A stretch of DNA of 64,000 bases, taken from Branchiostoma belcheri. Lineage: Eukaryota; Chordata; Leptocardii; Amphioxiformes; Branchiostomatidae. The stretch is taken from assembly GCF_001625305.1 (NCBI RefSeq), contig NW_017802425.1, positions 262,878-326,877 of the forward strand, in the 5' to 3' direction. Position numbers and translations under genes: made by a program. Positions 51,019 through 64,000 of the stretch are shown here, piece after piece (position 1 is the first letter of the stretch; each line of letters starts with the position of its first letter). The notes below the pieces were generated by a model. The model ran no database searches, was not told the DNA's origin, and saw only the letters and a program-made list of their open reading frames with translations.

Positions 51019-54000
51019 GCTCCACATAAACGCGACCGAAAATATTAGCTCAAATGCTGGTTACTTTAGACAAGATTGCACATGGAAGGAAAATAGTATA
51101 TGTCAGTAAAAAATGGCCATGGTTTGAAAAATGCCCCTTACCCTACTATGTCTTATTCGGCAATATTTTAATTTATCATTTGCAAGAAGTTGAAACAGTT
51201 CCAATATCCGATCATCTACTGACGGTAGCCAGATAGATAGCAGGGCGCACCCACGTACAGCACTTTGTCACAAATCGATACCGTATGTAAAACTAAGGGC
51301 AGAAAGATCGGTTATGAGCTGAGGAGAATTTGCCCTCAAATCATTTGACTGTTGCCTGTAAGCCCGACTGAAGGAAAACATGGCATGCAGTTCCTTTTGA
51401 ACCTTCCTGTAACTGAGACTTGACAAGTATAGTGTTGTTGTTTTTGCCATAAGTCATTATGATTTGAAGAAGGAGATCCGCCATTTTTATGTTGTCGAAT
51501 CGATTGCTAAGCCGTTCTTATAAAATAACAGACGCTGGTCAGTACATTGAATGACTCGTTTCAGGTCTAGTTGTTGTGAAACAGGGAAAACGTTTTGATC
51601 ATATCAAAATATCTCCTAGTATCTCAAAAATTGTATAATAGTAATGGTGTCTGTGCAAACTTAAAGTATCTGCTACAAATACAAATCATTGTCCATGTGA
51701 TATCAGGGATAACAGCAAATTTTGCATAGTCAGCAGTGTCTCCTTTCTTATCAAAAGTGCCCCTGGAGGTCACACAACCTTCTGTCTGCCTAGTGATAGA
51801 TTTTTAAATTGTTTTCGAATACTTCATATCAGGGCGTGTACTGACTGACAGAATACATGATCAAAACTGATGAGGTCTGCCAACATCATCAAATTGGATG
51901 GCAAAATGAGGGGAGCAGGTAGATTTGATGAACACAGTTAATTCTGCCCTACGTCCATGGGAGGGAAAGGGCAGAGAAAAGTCAAGACGGACAGCTCTTT
52001 TTGGCACTTTCCTTTTTTTACAATCTGTCTGTCTAATTTCTATCTGTTGGTTTTGGAGTTACACCGAATGGGGGTTATATACCCGCCGACGAATTCAGAT
52101 TCCAATACTTAGTATGTATTCTGGGTATCAAAATATTTCATTGCACATTTGCTGACATATATATTTCAGCATACTACAAAGCAACAGCATTTTCCTGAGT
52201 GCCTGATACTAACGTTACGTAAGCTTGGCTGTATTTACCTACGTGTACAGCACACGTAATTATGGCTTCACCAACACCACGTAGTGGTGTGGTTACGACA
52301 TATTGTTTTTCCTCATGTTTCTTCTCCTTCTTCCTCCTCTTCTTCTCCTGCCATTGGATTCGACATTCTTAGGCCAAATGACCTGCAATTTGGTATGGAG
52401 TTACAGTGGGAAAACACCACAGGCGTTTTTTCTTTCATTTTTTTAAATACATGTACAGGCTTTTAGAATGGTTTTATGTGGGCTTATAGGATAAGTACTA
52501 TAGTGGCTGCATTCATATATGGGCGCACATGACGGTTAACGGTGAACATTCTTGCCGGCCACTGTAAAGCTCTGGAACTCCCTCCCACAGGACATTGTAA
52601 CTCTAAAGGACACATAAATTTAAGATATGTGTAAACCGCAACCTCAGTGGTATTGGACAGCGTCCTTGAGACAGCTGCTAAGCTGAGACTTGGCATTGCA
52701 TAGAAAAAATAACATGTAACTACATAACATAATTCTTTCAACTAGTTTTAAATTAAATTTTGAACAGAGGTGATCAGATAAATACTACATTTTCTGTGGG
52801 AATGTTTTGTATGTTTGAACTAGGGGAGTTTTTATTTCTTTAGAATTCAATTTTGAACTTGGTGATTGTAAAAAAGTGATTTTGTGTGTGTGGGAGGGTT
52901 TTGCACTTAATGTAGGGTCACTAGAAGAATTCATTCTTAAAGAGGGGAGGCGTGTTTTTTGTGTTGGACAGGGCTGTGTGTGCGGGAGGGGGACAGGTCC
53001 ATTTTTGGTACGGGGGATGTGGTGAAGCCATTTGCTGCACTTGGTCCCGAGCAAATGTCAGCTTTTCTAGTTTACCTAAGTCACCCCTTGAAGCGTTGCA
53101 TTGATTACACACGCAGTTCAGCTTAACCTTTATTACCCGCTTTGTTGGTTTAACCCCTCCTTCAAAGTAAAAAAATCTTCAAAAAGTATGTCTGTAATTT
53201 AGTAATGTAATAATCCGTGTCATTATAGGTTACGGATTCTTCTCTGGTTTAGTTATATTTGCCACGCAAAGCCGCATAACGCCGAGATTTGCACCAGATG
53301 TGCCAGGGCGACCAAATCGTTGCTGTCACTTGTGCAATTTTGTTACTGATGTCGCCAAGTCCCTAATTAGGTCGCGCTGGCGATTAATCGTAAGTAGCAG
53401 GTGCAGATGTGTGCTGGAGCAATCCCTCTTCAATCAGCTAACTCCCCCGGGGACTGACACTGTCGTTAGAACAGCGAGGTCCACCCGCAGTGGACGGTTC
53501 ACACTCCGGCGATCTAATCAATCTGACGTCTTGTTTACGCGCACTTTTTCACTAGTTATATATATATATATACAAATCCCAACCTTAGCGCACCTAGCGT
53601 TAGAATGTGAGCGCTGTGAGACTAAAGTGTTCAGTGCAGGTTTGTATTGTATGGTGAGGCAAACGAGGAAAGTTGCAGATCGAAGGTCTACTGAATCATC
53701 ATCAGATGAAAGACGTTGCTTGCGTGCAAATACGACTCTATGACGTTAATTAAGTTGTAAGTAGGACGACCTATTTATTTTGTTTCATTTGTTACACGCA
53801 CAGACAGCAGCCCATCAGAGTTAAGCATTCCAAGTCAATGTTAACTTTGCTATAATACACTTATAGAATGGAAAATCAACAACCCAGTTGTTGGTAAGAG
53901 CCAAGATCATCAATGTCGATGTAGCTTTCTGAACAAACGTGTTTGTAGTAATTTGTGCCTTCTTGAACGGATGTATGTATGGCAATGTGACTTTTAAACT

Positions 54001-54530
54001 ATAATCCCAACTTTGGGCGTGTACTTTGAGTTGATTTGCAAGGATTTACCAAACAACATACATAAAAACATCGATAGTTTCTTGGTGATCTATACCTTGG
54101 CGATGGTATTTTGCTCCACAGTCTGATCGTGTCATAGAGAATTACCATATCTTCGTTTCTTTACCAACGTGTACATGGATTAGGCTGGGCTTGCCTAACC
54201 GTCCATTTCTCTCTGCTGTAGTCTTTGGCTCATACCACTGATGGAAAACAAAGCTGAAACAGGAAGGAGCATAGGAATTTCGTGTCAGCAAAACCAATAC
54301 CGTGCTCATTTACTGGCGCCAGTGGACCCAGGATTTCTCACTAACGGGGAATATTACATCGGAGCCTGTAGCCATCTAGTTCGCCTCATTCTGGGAGATG
54401 TTACGCTGACCCGAGGCCAGGACAATCTTGCTGATTCATGTAGAAGCCGTGTATCTTGATGTCTTCTGCCGGCGCCTCCACTTTCCCAATAGGATCGTTT
54501 CATCCGTACCTAATCATGAACAAACATTGT
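51015..54530. other. Probable Kv2 intron 1, part c
   Basis: Apart from the LINE tail (52540-52610) and a polypyrimidine tract (about 52311-52352) I see no features. A 147-aa ORF at 53300-53743 has no recognisable domain. Confidence 0.5.
52540..52610 (+). pseudogene. LINE reverse transcriptase C-terminal fragment
   Basis: One plus-strand frame reads FLPATVKLWNSLPQDIVTL, the LWNSLP motif found at the C-terminus of many CR1/Jockey-like LINE polymerases, and then reaches a stop at 52614. Upstream sequence is out of frame and decayed. Confidence 0.6.
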
Positions 54531-56678
54531 CTGATTTGGACCGTCTCAGAACAACGGCGTGTGTACAGTGGTACTGTAGACGGCATCTTCACTGCACGGT
54601 GGTTCGGTAGAAATATCTGTGTGTGTACTTCACCAGTCTGCCAGTTTTTGGCGTTGGCGTTTGCTGGGGAGAGGTGTGAAGGTGTAGTTTCATATTACAT
54701 TAATGGACTCTAAGCCCTGGATTAAAACCACTGAGTCCTAAATGGTTAAGATATTCCCTCGTTGCCTCCCACACGTCACAACGCACACATTTATCAATTA
54801 TCTTAGCATTTTCTTTTCATAGCACATAATGACAAACGATCAAAGCCAATTTACCTTTTTCTAATCGCTCGAACCTCCCCCTTCATGAATATGGAATGAC
54901 GTCTTCACGGCATGTCGGAAGTTCTGCTGTTAATTGATTGGATATGACTTATTTTCTTGTTCTGAACCAGGCGTAATGACGACGTAATTAACACGGCAAC
55001 CTGTCAGAAATGTCAAAAGTTATCAAAAGTAGGAGTCCTTTAATGAATGATTGTCTAACAACGCTCCATTGCAAACTGCATCCAGAACGATGCTGTGTGT
55101 CTTATCTATAGGCTTCACACAGATCCACCCGTTCCTGTCCTACCTACAGCACTGGCAGAAGACAGAGCGAAGGAAGTCACTAGCACTGCACATCTGGCAT
55201 GCGTAAATGCTCCGGTTCTCCCCTCGCGTTTACCTTTACGCATGCTTTACGGCGTTGTTAAACATAGGAATTCGTGCAGTGCAGGATGGATCCGGAGATG
55301 GGGTCGGTATTCACGGCGGTCGGTTGCCAGGCTAAAAGTCGCATTACTAGGGAGGTATCGGGTTACAGAACGTGTTCGAACGTGGCCGCGCGGGAGTCCC
55401 AGGCCGGCCCGGGGGTAACGGGTAAAATTTGAAAATAAACAAAAGTAATTGGAGAGTAAATACTCCTCAAAATAAAATGTAATAAGTGATTTTGTTTACC
55501 TCAAATGTTATTCTTGCAATGCCTTTGCTCCACTTTGTGTACATTTGCTTCCAAATGAGATCAATTTCGGATTTCAAAAAGGGTTCACGAGAACCAAACA
55601 ACTGATTTTAAGAGGCCCCGAAAATTAAAAATAAGGTTAGATTTTTGGATTTTTAGAAATATTACAGTAAATTTAAACTTTCTGTCTTAGGATTTTTTAT
55701 TTTTTAACTAAAACTCGACTTACAGTCAAAAGAAGAGCTAAAAACGCAGTGTTTTAACTTTAAATACCGATAATTCATAATCGCGGCCATATTTAAAAAA
55801 TCCCTAAGACAGAAATCTGCGGAAATCGTTGCTCTTCCAAACAAGCCCTCAATGAGGTAATTTGAGCGATTTTTGGGAATGGTTAAAATACCATGTTTGC
55901 ACGCGTGCTATGACACTTGGATATGGGGACCTGGATTTTATAACAGCGTATACAAGAATTCTGACCTTCAAGGTCACCCACGATGACGGCAGTAGCTTCG
56001 TTACATGTTACATATCCACAATAAAATCACGGCATAGATGTAATGTTTTTAAAACGGTTCATATTTGTGGAAAGGTGGATTTTTCCTGTTCCGTGGTTCC
56101 CAAGTAAAAAAGGGCTTGAAGTAGCCGGTTGTAGCGGCTTTACTGTAAATGACCGCGGGTAACCCCAGATCGAATGCCCGCTCTATTCGAATGACGTCAT
56201 ATCGAACAAGATTCGCGGGTTCGGGGGATTCGATCTCCATAGTAGCGGATTGGGACTTTTGGGCCCAAATCTGACCATCGTGATTGATTAACATATGCGA
56301 CAGTTGAATAAAGACAGCAAATTATCTACGCTTTTACTTCCTTGTACCGCACAGTTGGTGCCGATTTTATATCGTAAATAAGTCACATCTTGCTAATGGC
56401 GCGTTCCCGACGTGTTCCCGCGGGGAGGGCGCGAGCCTGCTTGAGCCACAGCCGTAACAAGCCTTTATGGCACACAATGAAACGGTAAGCCGCCTCCTGG
56501 GAAACCACGTGACTTTACTACACTTCGCAAGTCCGCCGTTAATCTTCGCTTTGGGCAAGTAATTTGTTAGGATTACGGCGGGTAAGTTTTTGATGTTGCG
56601 AAATTAATAATCTTGAATATAATGATCCATGTCATCCTTAACGACTTGGCTCTCCTGTGGGACCGGAGGGGAAGATTT
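54531..56678. repeat. Left copy of the second haplotype-type duplication
   Basis: Repeated collinearly at 56699-57888 with few substitutions, except that this copy holds an extra 971 bp (55312-56282). It runs directly into the N gap, as at the first duplication. No gene is recognised. Confidence 0.85.
55312..56282. mobile_element. 971-bp DNA transposon insertion with ATT target duplication
   Basis: Flanked by ATT on both sides (55309-55311 and 56283-56285). The second copy has the single ATT empty site at 57492-57494. The ends are imperfect inverted repeats: CACGGCGGTCGG...AAAAGTC against CACGATGGTCAG...AAAAGTC. No transposase ORF. CAC termini with a 3-bp target suggest a CMC/Chapaev-like non-autonomous element; that class call is an inference. 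Confidence 0.75.
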
Positions 56679-56698
56679 NNNNNNNNNNNNNNNNNNNN
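56679..56698. other. Assembly gap of 20 N
   Basis: Joins the end of one copy of the duplicated segment to the start of the other. True length unknown. Confidence 0.98.
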
Positions 56699-57888
56699 CT
56701 GATTTGGACCGTCTCAGGAACAACGGCGTGTGTACAGTGGTACTGTAGACGGCATCTTCACTGTACGGTGGTTCGGTAGAAATATCTGTGTGTGTACTTC
56801 ACCAGTCTGCCAGTTTTTGGCGTTGGCGTTTGCTGGGGAGAGGTGTGAAGGTGTAGTTTCATATTACATTAATGGACTCTAAGCCCTGGATTAAAACCAC
56901 TGAGTCCTAAATGGTTAAGATATTCCCTCGTTGCCTCCCACACGTCACAACGCACACATTTATCAATTATCTTAGCATTTTCTTTTCATAGCACATAATG
57001 ACAAACGATCAAAGCCAATTTACCTTTTTCTAATCGCTCGAACCTCCCCCTTCATATTCTCCCCTTCATGAATATGGAATGACGTCTTCACGGCATGTCG
57101 GAAGTTCTGCTGTTAATTGATTGGATATGACTTATTTTCTTGTTCTGAACCAGGCGTAATGACGACGTAATTAACACGGCAACCTGTCAGAAATGTCAAA
57201 AGTTATCAAAAGTAGGAGTCCTTTAATGAATGATTGTCTAACAACGCCCCATTGCAAACTGCATCCAGAACGATGCTGTGTGTCTTATCTATAGGCTTCA
57301 CACAGATCCACCCATTCCTGTCCTACCTACAGCACTGGCAGAAGACAGAGCGAAGGAAGTCACTAGCACTGCACATCTGGCATGCGTAAATGCTCCTGTT
57401 CTCCCCTCGCGTTTACCTTTACGCATGCTTTACGGCGTTGTTAAACATAGGAATTCGTGCAGTGCAGGATGGATCCGGAGATGGGGTCGGTATTGATGAA
57501 CATATGCGACAGTTGAATAAAGACAGCAAATTATCTACGCTTTTACTTCCTTGTACCGCACAGTTGGTGCCGATTTTATATCGTAAATAAGTCACATCTT
57601 GCTAATGGCGCGTTCCCGACGTGTTCCCGCGGGGAGGGCGCGAGCCTGCTTGAGCCACAGCCGTAACAAGCCTTTATGGCACACAATGAAACGGTAAGCC
57701 GCCTCCTGGGAAACCACGTGACTTTACTACACTTCGCAAGTCCGCCGTTAATCTTCGCTTTGGGCAAGAAATTTGTTAGGATTACGGCGGGTAAGTTTTT
57801 GATGTTGCGAAATTAATAATCTTGAATATAATGATCCATGTCATCCTTAACGACTTGGCTCTCCTGTGGGACCGGAAGGGGAAAGATT
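56699..57888. repeat. Right copy of the second haplotype-type duplication
   Basis: Matches 54531-56678 without the 971-bp insertion. It has a small tandem-like addition (TTCATATTCTCCCC, about 57050-57063) and single-base changes, then continues into unique sequence. Confidence 0.85.
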
Positions 57889-60800
57889 TTCATAAATCAG
57901 TTCCTGCTGCGGTGGCAAGTTCTGATCAGCGACGGCAGTTCCGTTAGATAACATTACACTGGGATGTTCTGAATGATTTAATGGGTCTTGACAAATAATG
58001 CAAAGTCAAAAAGTGTCTACCAAGAATACACACATTTGTATCATTTGATCGATTGTTGTACCAAAACCACTTAACATAGTTGATAAACAAACAAAAGCAA
58101 CATTTGGTCTGAAACGTGGTCGGACATTAATTCATTAGGATTATCTTTTCTCCAAAATAACAACCTCAAACCTGAGATCGTTTATCAGTCGAGCTAGGGC
58201 TCCAGAATAAACAACCACTATAAAATACACATACTTGCATCTAAATCAATGTCATAACATTATAAAACATGGCAGCTGCAGGCATTTGTATACATTAAAA
58301 CAATAAAAAATAACCGTACTTGAATACTCTTTTTGTTAAATTTCATCTTGATTATAGGTAAATGGTTTATATAAAAACATAGCTTTTTACCAATCCTCTA
58401 GCACCACCAAGTACATAACGTCATAGCGATGAGATCAATGACGTCAGCACAACCTATCTTTTTGCATATTTTTTTGCATAGATCAAATTTTTTCCGGCCC
58501 CTCCCCCTTCCACCCGGAACCTTAATCGAGCAACATGCATTCATATTCAATATGAATAATAATCATACACGGCTTGTAAAGAAGGCACTGGATGCTACAG
58601 AAACGTGACCGGATTAAGATTGGGGTGTTCATCAGTCTTCGGCTATATTACCTGAATGGCAAATGAGAGATTAAAACAGTTCTGGACATGTCTCTAATTA
58701 CAGGAGCCGGGGGTGTTTCCATTAGGGAGGGACAGGGATGACATGTTTAATCTGCAATTATCTGGTGCAGAGGACACAGAAACCATTCCAACCTGTTGAG
58801 AGGGATTAACTCGCGAGGAAGATTAAATGAAGCACACAAAATCAGGGGAGAATGCTATAGAGAAGGAGATAGGTCAGGTGTACGAGCATTCGAACCGTGG
58901 ACGTGTTAAGTGAGAGCTAGTAGAAATATCCTGCATCTCTTGTTTTTGCGTATATGCATGGATGTAACATCAGCTCATAAAAAGCAATGGTAGTACATGT
59001 AGTGGCGGTTCAAACTCTCTGATGCTTGTAATACAAATTACATCCCCGTGGAAGCTACCAGCAATGCACTCCCAACCGACGCCGTTATTTCTTTGCCTTT
59101 TATCGACAACGATGTCATTATCAATCTGAATATTTATACTGTAATCATGTATTTAGAGAAAAAAAAGAAGAGCAACTGCGCGGAGAAGAAATGCCCACCT
59201 TGCCCCCGCACGTAGCTACTATAGTACTAACTACTCTGCAGTGTATATTTCAGGTCATGAAGGGGGTCAAAGGTCACGCGAATCGATCGTTGTATTGATG
59301 GTAAAAGTTACCTTCACCTTCCAGGTATGGCCGGTTTGACTCGGTTTAAAGATTATTTCTACAGCTATGCACGGTAGGTAGATACTGGAGGTCTCTATGG
59401 GTCTGTTGCATGCAGTACACTGTCAGGTATTACTAATAACTGGAGTCCGGCCAGGTGAGCGGGCCGTGTGCTGAGCTTTATGTAAGGCATGCACTGTGTT
59501 ATTGCTACCAAACTGAACACTGTGATTCTCTGCCAGAACAATTTCTAGATCTATTCAATTTCACGGAAGAATTTCACTGTGACGCTTTATTTCAGTGCTT
59601 TAGGAGTGATTTAGTCCAGTTTAGTAGTAATCCCCCGTCGGATTACAGGATTCTGTGCTGTGTAGGTAGCCGGGGCGTCGGGTGATGTAGATTAAGTATT
59701 ACATCAACGAACGTTATATTGGAAAAAAAACAACAGTCCACCGCATTATGACACAGAGCATCAATTCCAATAATCATCTTTTGTTGTGGGAAAGGGTGAG
59801 CAAGATGGCTGGAGACAACAATCGTTCTCTCAAGAACGGGAAGAAATGAGAAATGCCCAAACATTCAGACATCTTGTCATCGTTTATCATTAGTAACTAG
59901 AGTTTCACATTCTCAAACCTCCGTCAAATGTTCTCAATGTCTAATAATGACGTATTATATCGATATCTCATCGATTATGTAAATATGGTCCTCATTTGCA
60001 TAAATCACATCTGTTGATGATTTTCGTAAGTTGTCTATATCTTGAAAGTCTTATTTTAAGAAAAAAAGAAGGCTGTTGTAACATTTTATTTCTAACGCAT
60101 TTTCCTTCTACTCGTAACGCAAACTTTGCTTCCTGTAATTTAGCCTAATGCACGGCTGTCAATAGTTATAAAGATATATATGATTTCTGCTGTGTCGTTC
60201 CCTTGACTTCACTATATCAAACTGAGAGAGAGAATTGGGTCACAATCTATTTTACTAATCATGAAATATATCCAAGTACGTTTGGTGATTTAGAGAGATG
60301 TACTTTCAGCATTGGTATCCAAGTTGTGGATCATTGGTCGCAAAGGGCTCGGTGTTTTTTTCAACAACTATCGAATTTGTCAATATTAACATTAAGCATA
60401 CGTGATGACCTTTACAGAAGGCAATGAGTCGAGGGTTATGCGTTACTTCTTCTCAAAACACATAAGATCAATGACCTGGGCCAGACGGCTGTCACTGGTG
60501 CTGCAGCAGATACCCTGTGGTGTTGGGTTACATTATGTTGCAAGTTGCAGGACAGAGTTGGAGAGGCTGGCAAAGATACATAATTTGCACATGTTGCCTT
60601 TCTAGTATTGGTCATAACTCCTAGTTCAAATCAGTAAAGGTATGCGTTTAGACTATGATGATTATGACCTATTTTACTTGTAGACGTGCACATGTCACAA
60701 AAGTCAAAGGAACTTAAAATTACCGGTTCACATAGACGTAGATGCATGCCGTGACAACTGCCCTCTCACCCGTTAGTAATGAATCTCGTTTATCAAGTCA

Positions 60801-63800
60801 GTTTTGTCTTCCAACATTCTCCAGATCAGTCCACTGCCGCCGGTGCCGTTCATGAAGTAAAGTTAAGATGCGCATCACGCGGAATACGTGGTACGGCCCG
60901 CTTTCCAAGCGTCATAACGAGCAGTGGATGTTTTTGGATTGCACCATATATAGTCCAGCGGCGTAGCCGAACAATTGTGCAAATTTCACGGTCTAAAAGC
61001 ACCGAATTTGCCACACACGTTGTTCGACAAATCTGGACATGGAACCATCTCAATTTCAGCCCCTCTTTACGCTATTTTGATAGCCAGTCCGGATAGCTAC
61101 AATTTATTGACACATCGCTAAGTATATAGGCAAGGCGACGGCATCAAGAGCGGAATGGACCGAATGTGATCATGCATTTTAGCTGCGTCTCTGCCAAGTA
61201 GAGACTATTGAAGACGACATAGATATGCTAGATTTCATATTCCAGTCTGGCAAGTTTGAAAAGACATGTCTGGATGAACTGTCAATCAACCAATCAATAA
61301 CGACTGCCTCAATAGCCGTTTCATATAACGTTATAGAGATGAAATTTCTAGGGCCGACCAGGGCACTCATGTCTTTATAACCAAAAGGGCTTCCGCAGAC
61401 AATGTTTTAGCAGAGCTGCCACCCAACCTAAGGAAGATCAAGGAGAAGCTTAGTCTCTGTTCTATCCAAGCCCAGCTATCCAAGTTCTAGCCTGTACGTT
61501 GGCATGGATTCATACTATTGAAGTGCCTTGTGGTATCTCTAAATTGCTATTTAGATAAAGCCATGGACGAGTTTCGAGTCCTGTATTGCAATGATTATTG
61601 TTGTAAGCAGCACTTTTTTTTATCATTTGCCCTTAATACAAATATATATCTTGCAATATGAATCTATATTTAACTGGGGTACTAGGACACCGCAGTTAAA
61701 TGCACATGCAGCACACAATGTTTTATCTTGATATTTGGAGAGACGTTTCATTACAGATGCTCCTCGGCGTATGATGTAGTCCAATTCTACCAAAATACGG
61801 CCTAACCCTGCTTCATATTCCCCTTGTTGTGGAAAATGCGTTGTAGGAGAAACCCCCGAAAGGAATTTGACACACTCTCTAATAAGCCTTTGGGTTTCTC
61901 AGAGTCAGTAACCGAACCGTCCCATGCACGACGATTGAGATGCGCACAGCAAGCGTGCCGCCCTTATTCTTTAATTATCTTGTTAAACCGGCGTAATTAG
62001 GTTCTATAGATGTCTTAGAAGACCCTCTCTTGACCTCTAGGACCCGTTCTGCTTGCCCTTTACTCCAGACCGGCTTCTATATGGATTGTTTTCCCCAAAT
62101 GAACTCATTAGTCATCGGCAATCAAGTGGTCTTTTTGCAACGTTGTGCGCCTGCGTAGCATGCTATGGGTCATTTGGGTTGACCTGTATGGGCTAGTGGT
62201 CTGGCATGTCTCCAAGAAAAGAGCATAAAGGCCTTCTGTGGCTGATCTGTATGTCTTACTGTGCCCTGTATCCTGGTGGTTAACGATCTCCGGTAAATCA
62301 TGTTCTAAAGCCATGCAAAGACTGGGGAAGGGAAAAAGCGTCACATATATCCTGTCTGCCACGTTCCTTGTTATGCGATTATTGTAGGCATTAGTATTGA
62401 ACTGAAATAATTACGATTTTGTAATGTCCGATCTTGCTTCTTGCAACATCAACTGAAATGACGAATATATATTGATGGATCGTAATGACATTTATAGATA
62501 TAGATTTATAGATTTGTAGGTATGAGGTCAGCGAACTCTTGCTTCGTTATGTGCAAAGTTCACTATAGAGACCATAGAACAGTATATTACAGTGTCCCGG
62601 CCAAACTTCCTAACCATACCCTTATTAGGGTAATGGCTTGTATTGAAATCCCTGGATACTCCTGAATACCTCCTAAATTAACGTTATCAAAGCGATATCA
62701 CCCATGATGGATCACCATCATTACGCCGATCTTCCAAACTTCCAACACGGAAATGTCAAAGTGCTTTTCGCGGGCCGTTGGTTGAGCCGGCCTTCTGGTC
62801 CGCTGCACAAATACAACATGACACATTGTGTAGATCTGATGCAGCAGTTTATTTATTCATCTTATCCTAAAGACATATGGTTAGCTCGTAAATAAACATA
62901 TTTGCAAGGTGCCCGGAATATTTAACATTAACACATTAAGAATAATACTTACAGAATCTGTGCACATATGGGGGCAGGTTGGTGATGTAATACACAAAAA
63001 CGTGTAGGTAAAACAAAATTACCATCTGCAAATCTACACTTCTAGAATAAAAGGAATGGTGCTAACGACTGTTTTCAACTAAATGTCTAGAACGAATCTA
63101 ACAAGTCATATTCCTAATGAAACCAGACAAACTTTCCATCTGTTCTTTCATCTTTAGTATACCTGGAAAGATAAAAGTTGAATCTATCTAAAGATATCTG
63201 GTTTTATTTTGTATCAGTTAACTGTATACGTATGTGTTTATCATATTTGCTGACCTGTAAAAATACACCCAGTGTGCAATAAAGGTCGCCATTCATTACA
63301 TGTTTATCGTATTGCATTTGTACATTCCAGCCAAATTGCTTATGACACTACATTAAAGTCCTAGTGTCAGCAATGCCCACAGAACGAATCGAAATAACCG
63401 CAAAATCAACTAATATGACTAAAGGATTAATATGATAGATGACTTAGTTATAATATATCGACCCATCCAAGCACTAATTCACCTAATTGCATATCATGCG
63501 GTTTCACCCGAATCCGTTAAACCAACATGGGTCTTTGAATAAAGAATAAAGGACAGTTTCGGGGTATTTTATGTATCACCAAAAATAATAAAATGACTTA
63601 TGTCTTATAGTGGCGACAAAATCTAATCATAAACGAGCAGGCCGAGAAAAAGATGAGCGGCGTTTGTAATAATATCCATGGCAAATTCGATTATCCCAAG
63701 GGATTACACGGGATGTCCTACCGGCTTGTGAGATGCTTCATATTTTATGCACATGGAAAAAATAAGATGATGCGATGAAGCGATTTTACATAAGGGGGAA

Positions 63801-64000
63801 TGACCTGCATTCCATTTTAATTGCTCAAATTAAACCGTCTAAAATGTTAAAGCGTTTGACTGGCAAATTTGAGATTTAAACCATTAATTTCACTTATAAA
63901 TTGGTGGCAAGTAGTTTCCTTATTGTGGAACGTGTTTTAAATATACCCACCAACAATACTCATTGTCACTCTTCGAAATGTGTTCTCCAATTTAGCTTGC
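57889..64000. other. Probable Kv2 intron 1, part d
   Basis: No gene supported on either strand. It includes an octamer-repeat relic (59977-60001), a small palindrome ATTCATATTCAATATGAAT at about 58540, and a possible LINE-tail phrase near 61411 (LPPNLRKIKEKL in one frame). No T1-domain exon is visible. Confidence 0.5.

Noticed and set aside
53300..53743. 147-aa ORF in the probable Kv2 intron
   Set aside because: No recognised motif; includes an IYIYIQ run from a TA repeat.
55110..55206. Acceptor-like CTATAG followed by a 32-codon frame (FTQIHPFLSYLQHW)
   Set aside because: Weak acceptor, no donor partner or homolog; also falls in the duplicated, unresolved region.
61400..61460. LINE-tail-like phrase LPPNLRKIKEKL
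   Set aside because: Too short and without neighbouring polymerase motifs to call.

Overview
The window looks like nuclear DNA of an invertebrate chordate, most likely an amphioxus (Branchiostoma-type) genome. Reasons: split genes with GT-AG introns; chordate-like proteins; an AT-rich background full of the palindrome TACATGTA; many short MITE-like elements; and two places where a contig end and the next contig start repeat the same sequence across a 20-N gap, as expected when divergent haplotypes of a very polymorphic animal are assembled. I see no bacterial-type operons, CRISPR arrays or rRNA. The species call is an inference.

Three protein-coding genes are supported. (1) A neurocalcin/hippocalcin-type neuronal calcium sensor on the minus strand, with coding exons 6653-6276, 5454-5332 and 4141-4058 (194 aa). 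It carries a tandemly duplicated last exon at 4292-4219 that has lost one base. (2) An SLC66A3 (PQLC3)-type PQ-loop membrane protein on the plus strand, seven exons between 28943 and 33762 (253 aa). Its intron 5 holds a 663-bp foldback element with a perfect 9-bp target duplication and a candidate alternative last exon. (3) The large final exon of a Kv2/Shab (KCNB) voltage-gated potassium channel on the minus strand, 42075-39901. It runs from S1 to the C-terminus. The T1 domain exon is not seen, so 42076-64000 is probably its first intron.

Layout: 1-4057 downstream of the calcium sensor; 4058-6694 sensor gene; 6695-9926 intergenic with two perfect palindromes; 9927-15235 a haplotype-type duplication around the gap at 12273-12292, with MITEs and microsatellites; 15236-28890 AT-rich intergenic DNA with a 1.3-kb inverted-end element, a paired-octamer repeat and a CpG-rich patch; 28943-33762 SLC66A3; 33763-39900 intergenic/3' UTR of the channel, with a candidate small membrane ORF; 39901-42075 the channel exon; 42076-64000 probable intron 1 with LINE relics, hairpins, microsatellites and a second haplotype-type duplication around the gap at 56679-56698.

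The genes do not form a pathway. The calcium sensor and the Kv2 channel are both neuronal signalling proteins, but nothing in the sequence links them functionally.
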